In this document: piece after piece, positions 61,100-64,000 of the stretch
Layout of the letters: each line of letters starts with the position of its first letter
Position numbering within the stretch: the stretch's first letter is position 1
Assembly (NCBI RefSeq): GCF_022758885.1
Contig: NZ_JALEBH010000001.1
Location: forward strand, 2,046,001 to 2,110,000
DNA length: 64,000 bases
Origin: Sphingobium sp. BYY-5
GTDB lineage: Bacteria > Pseudomonadota > Alphaproteobacteria > Sphingomonadales > Sphingomonadaceae
Reading direction: 5' to 3'
Made by a program: the position numbers and the translations under genes
The notes under the pieces: generated by a model
Seen by the model: the letters and a program-made list of their open reading frames with translations, nothing else
Told to the model about the DNA's origin: nothing
Databases searched by the model: none

Positions 61100-61403
61100 G
61101 AGGATAGAAGCTCCTGTTGATGGAAGACTCGGAATAGCGGGACGTTTCGGGCGCGTCCACGGGGTCAATTGCATGACACCCCTTCAATATTCGGTTCATC
61201 GCTCCGATCCGGTCCATTCGTCGGTCGCCAGATCAGTCTTTTCTGCTCTTCCGGCTCGTCATGGAGGGCGTCTTTGCCCGTCAACCACCGGCACCATCAA
61301 GAATCTCGCAAGAATCTCGACGCCGGCCCTCAAATATGGTCATGCTGCCCAAATGTCGGGATCGGCGAAGCTGCCGCATGAACAGGGGATCAAGGGAGAG
61401 GCC
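61100..61403 (+). other. Divergent promoter region between hup and the transporter gene
   Basis: No gene seen in 304 bp. An 11-base direct repeat CAAGAATCTCG occurs twice near 61296-61320. Confidence 0.5.
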
Positions 61404-63074
61404 ATGACGAACAACGACGAGGACAGCCAGCCGAAACATCATCGGGCGACACAGGGGGAAAAGCTGGTAATCGCCGCATCCTCGCTGGGGACGGTATTCG
61501 AATGGTATGATTTTTATCTCTACGGTCTGCTCGCCACTTATATTTCCGCCCAATTCTTTTCGGGCGTGAACGAGACGACCGCCTTCATCTTCGCCCTCGC
61601 CGCCTTTGCCGCAGGCTTTGCCGTCCGCCCCTTCGGCGCGATCGTGTTCGGGCGGATCGGCGATCTGGTGGGCCGCAAGAACACATTCCTGGTCACGATG
61701 GGGATCATGGGCCTGTCGACCTTCGCGGTCGGCCTGTTGCCAAGCTATGCCTCGATCGGTGTGGCGGCGCCGGTGATCCTTGTAGTGATGCGGCTGTTGC
61801 AGGGCCTGGCGCTGGGCGGCGAATATGGCGGCGCGGCGACCTATGTCGCGGAACATGCGCCCGACGGGAAACGCGGCCTCTATACGAGCTGGATCCAGAC
61901 CACGGCCACTTTCGGTCTGTTCGCCGCGCTGCTGGTAGTGATCGGCTTCCGCTTCACCCTGGGCGAGGAGGCATTTGCCGCCTGGGGCTGGCGCCTGCCC
62001 TTCCTCATTTCGATCGTCCTGCTGGGCGTATCGATGTGGATTCGCCTGCAACTCAATGAAAGCCCTGTCTTCCAGAAGATGAAAGAGGAAGGCACGACGT
62101 CGAAGGCGCCACTGACGGAAGCCTTTGCCCGATGGGGCAATTTACGCTGGGTCATCATCGCGCTTTTCGGCGCGGTCGCTGGCCAGGCGGTGGTCTGGTA
62201 TGCGGGGCAATTCTACGCCCTCTTCTTCCTCGAAAAGACATTGAAGGTCGACGGCGCGACCGCCAATATCCTGATCGCGGTCGCGCTGGCACTCGCCACG
62301 CCCTTTTTCGTCGCCTTTGGCTGGCTGAGCGATCGAATCGGGCGCAAGCCGATCATCCTGGGCGGCTGCGCGCTGGCGGCGATCGCCTATTTCCCTCTGT
62401 TCGCGGCACTGACCCATGCCGCTAATCCAGCCCTGGCCGCAGCGCAGGCAGCCGCGCCGGTCACGATCAGCGTCGACCAGCAGCAATGCTCCTTCCAGTT
62501 CGATCCGGTCGGGAAAAATGCATTCGACCAGTCGAGTTGCGACATCGCCAAGGCCTATATGGCCAAGACAGGCATCAGCTATAGTAATGCAGAGGCATCC
62601 TCCGGCGTCCCGGCCGTGGTCGCGATCGGCAATGCCCATTTCACCGCGCCCGATCCCGCTGTCCTGGATGGCGAGGAAAAACGCACGGCCATCGCCAATT
62701 TTCACCAGCAGTTGAAGGCAGGCCTCGCCCAGGCCGGCTATCCGGAGAAGGCAGACAGGGCACAGATCAACAAGCTGGCGGTCATCGCAATCCTCTGGGC
62801 GCTCGCCATGCTGGTGACGATGGTCTACGGCCCGATCGCGGCGATGCTGGTCGAACTTTTCCCCAGCCGCATCCGCTATACGTCCATGTCGCTGCCCTAT
62901 CATATCGGTAATGGCTGGTTCGGCGGCTTCCTGCCCACGACCGCCTTCGCCATGGTCGCCGCGACCGGCAATATCTATTACGGCCTCTGGTATCCGGTGG
63001 TGATAGCAGCGGCGACGGCGGTCATCGGCCTCTTCTTCCTGCCCGAAACCTTCCGCCGCAACATCGACGCATGA
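61404..63074 (+). CDS. MHS-type MFS transporter with a large loop insertion
   Basis: A 556-residue permease of the metabolite:H+ symporter group: EKLVIAASSLGTVFEWYDFY at the start, GRIGDLVGRKNTFLVTMG (loop 2-3 motif), GLALGGEYGGAATYVAEHAP and RYTSMSLPYHIGNGWFGGFL. A ~110-residue hydrophilic insertion (SVDQQQCSFQFDPVG to QAGYPEKADR) sits between transmembrane segments of the second half and should face the periplasm; it has two cysteines. I chose ATG 61404 after AGGGAGAGG. Substrate unknown (organic acid likely). Confidence 0.92.
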   Translation: MTNNDEDSQPKHHRATQGEKLVIAASSLGTVFEWYDFYLYGLLATYISAQFFSGVNETTAFIFALAAFAAGFAVRPFGAIVFGRIGDLVGRKNTFLVTMGIMGLSTFAVGLLPSYASIGVAAPVILVVMRLLQGLALGGEYGGAATYVAEHAPDGKRGLYTSWIQTTATFGLFAALLVVIGFRFTLGEEAFAAWGWRLPFLISIVLLGVSMWIRLQLNESPVFQKMKEEGTTSKAPLTEAFARWGNLRWVIIALFGAVAGQAVVWYAGQFYALFFLEKTLKVDGATANILIAVALALATPFFVAFGWLSDRIGRKPIILGGCALAAIAYFPLFAALTHAANPALAAAQAAAPVTISVDQQQCSFQFDPVGKNAFDQSSCDIAKAYMAKTGISYSNAEASSGVPAVVAIGNAHFTAPDPAVLDGEEKRTAIANFHQQLKAGLAQAGYPEKADRAQINKLAVIAILWALAMLVTMVYGPIAAMLVELFPSRIRYTSMSLPYHIGNGWFGGFLPTTAFAMVAATGNIYYGLWYPVVIAAATAVIGLFFLPETFRRNIDA

Positions 63075-63146
63075 GCGGCTCGCCGGCGCAGGGACATTTG
63101 TGTTGCTGCTGGAGGCTCCCTAAGAAGAGCCTCCACAACATGGACG

Positions 63147-64000
63147 ATGACGGCGCGAATGGACAATCCACAGCTTGATTTTGGCGGGAGCGAACCGACC
63201 ATCGCCAAGGTCGCGGCGGCGGCAGGCGTGTCCATCCGCACCGTTTCGCGCGTCCTCAACAACAGTCCCAAGGTCAACAAGGACACGCGCGAACGCATCC
63301 AGGCCGCAATCGACAGGCTGCATTTCAAGCCCAGCCTGCGGGCGCGGGCGCTTGCCATGGGGCGCTCGCTGCTCATCGGCATGGTGCATCATGATCGCAA
63401 CGCGCTGGTGCTGGACACCGTCCAACGCGGCGTCGGGCGGGAGGCGACGCGCCGCGGCTATGAAGTCATCAGCCATGCCGTCCCGATAACCGAAGAGGGC
63501 GGCATCGGCCATGTGCTGGATTTCGCGCAACGTTCCAGGGTCGACGGCCTGGTCGTCCTGCCCCCTGTGTCTGGCATTGCGGGACTGCCCGAAGCGCTGA
63601 ATGCGGAACGCATCCATGCCGTGGCGCTCTCTTCCGTGCCGATCGTCGGCTATGGCGCCGTCCTCCTCTCGCCGGAACGGGAAGCCGCGGGCGATGTCGC
63701 CCGCTACCTGTTGTCGCTGGGCCATCGCCGGATCGCGATGATAACCGGACCGCAGGCGATGATCTCCGCCTGCGAACGCCGCCTGGGCTTTATCGAGGCG
63801 CTACAGGACGCTGGTGCATCGCTGCTGGGCGAAACGGAGGGCGACTACAGCCTGGCGGCGGGCATTGAGGGCGCCCGCACGCTATTGTCCCTGCCCACAC
63901 CGCCCACCGCGATCTTCGCAGCCAATGACATCATGGCGGCCGGCGTGTTCAAGGTCGCCTCCGAACGGGGCATAGCCGTGCCTTCCATGCTGTCAGTGGT
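63147..64000 (+). CDS. LacI-family transcription regulator, 3' end outside window
   Basis: Continuous frame from ATG 63147 (or 63159) to the right edge: PTIAKVAAAAGVSIRTVSRV then LNNSPKVNKDTRERI (LacI helix-turn-helix and hinge), FKPSLRARALAMGRS, LGHRRIAMITGP and PTAIFAANDIMAAGVF (periplasmic-binding-protein-like ligand domain). It binds an operator and responds to a small molecule. It probably controls the adjacent transporter or genes beyond the edge. Confidence 0.93.
   Translation, partial: MTARMDNPQLDFGGSEPTIAKVAAAAGVSIRTVSRVLNNSPKVNKDTRERIQAAIDRLHFKPSLRARALAMGRSLLIGMVHHDRNALVLDTVQRGVGREATRRGYEVISHAVPITEEGGIGHVLDFAQRSRVDGLVVLPPVSGIAGLPEALNAERIHAVALSSVPIVGYGAVLLSPEREAAGDVARYLLSLGHRRIAMITGPQAMISACERRLGFIEALQDAGASLLGETEGDYSLAAGIEGARTLLSLPTPPTAIFAANDIMAAGVFKVASERGIAVPSMLSV

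Overview
The window looks like a chromosome of a sphingomonad (Sphingomonadaceae, alphaproteobacteria). Supporting signs are uniformly G+C-rich housekeeping genes, a TonB-dependent receptor with an EIVVTA plug start, small proteins carrying the ANDN motif common in this group, a Ti-type TraA/TraC/TraD set with a DUF6118-like neighbour, and a PiT/CorA/PPK2/HU/cysS neighbourhood. About two thirds (1 to ~45.6 kb) is a mobile or accessory island. The last third (45.7-64 kb) is ordinary core chromosome.

Accessory part 1 (1-32.7 kb) is a polymorphic-toxin locus wrapped around a type IV secretion cluster. It holds four RHS/YD-repeat proteins (one cut by the left edge; 4048-8199 -, 19710-23927 +, 27690-31919 -). 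The three complete ones have Sec signal peptides. All four have unrelated C-terminal tips, each followed at 0-10 bp by a small candidate immunity gene. Downstream of the 27690 RHS gene is a chain of displaced tips and candidate immunity genes, coupled by TAATG or ATGA overlaps down to 26087. A family of small secreted proteins, each made of a signal peptide plus a single YD/RHS motif, some carrying a lectin-like or beta-rich domain, is scattered among them. Between the RHS modules lies virB2-3-4-6-8-9-10-11 on the minus strand with no virB5, virB7 or virD4. A second virB2-like gene and a truncated third copy lie at its 3' end. An IS3-family element (24670-25990), an IS5-type remnant and repeated RHS fragments show active rearrangement.

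Accessory part 2 (32.8-45.6 kb) is a mobilisation and maintenance region. It contains a DUF6118-like gene, the relaxase-helicase traA, a recognisable Ti/IncQ-type oriT, traC and traD (no traG/virD4), and an operon of degenerate nucleotidyltransferase/HEPN proteins mixed with sigma-region-4 helix-turn-helix domains. That operon is divergent from a small ribbon-helix-helix regulator across a perfect 39-bp palindrome. An AlpA-like regulator, a Phd/VapC toxin-antitoxin pair and a large serine recombinase follow, the last three in one overlapping operon; the recombinase probably marks the right end of the island.

Core part (45.7-64 kb): zinc-ribbon protein, BAX-inhibitor-1 family protein, cysS, a TPR-CHAT protein, a TonB-dependent receptor, a two-component pair beside a PiT phosphate transporter and a CorA/ZntB transporter, PPK2, HU, an MHS-type MFS transporter and a LacI regulator cut by the right edge.

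Working model (inference): RHS toxins reach the periplasm by Sec and may leave by the coupling-protein-less VirB machine, as pertussis toxin does with Ptl. Tips are exchanged by recombination at the near-identical inverted RHS cores, at a shared 13-bp junction that also supplies a start codon, and at a ~90-bp repeat following the last immunity gene.
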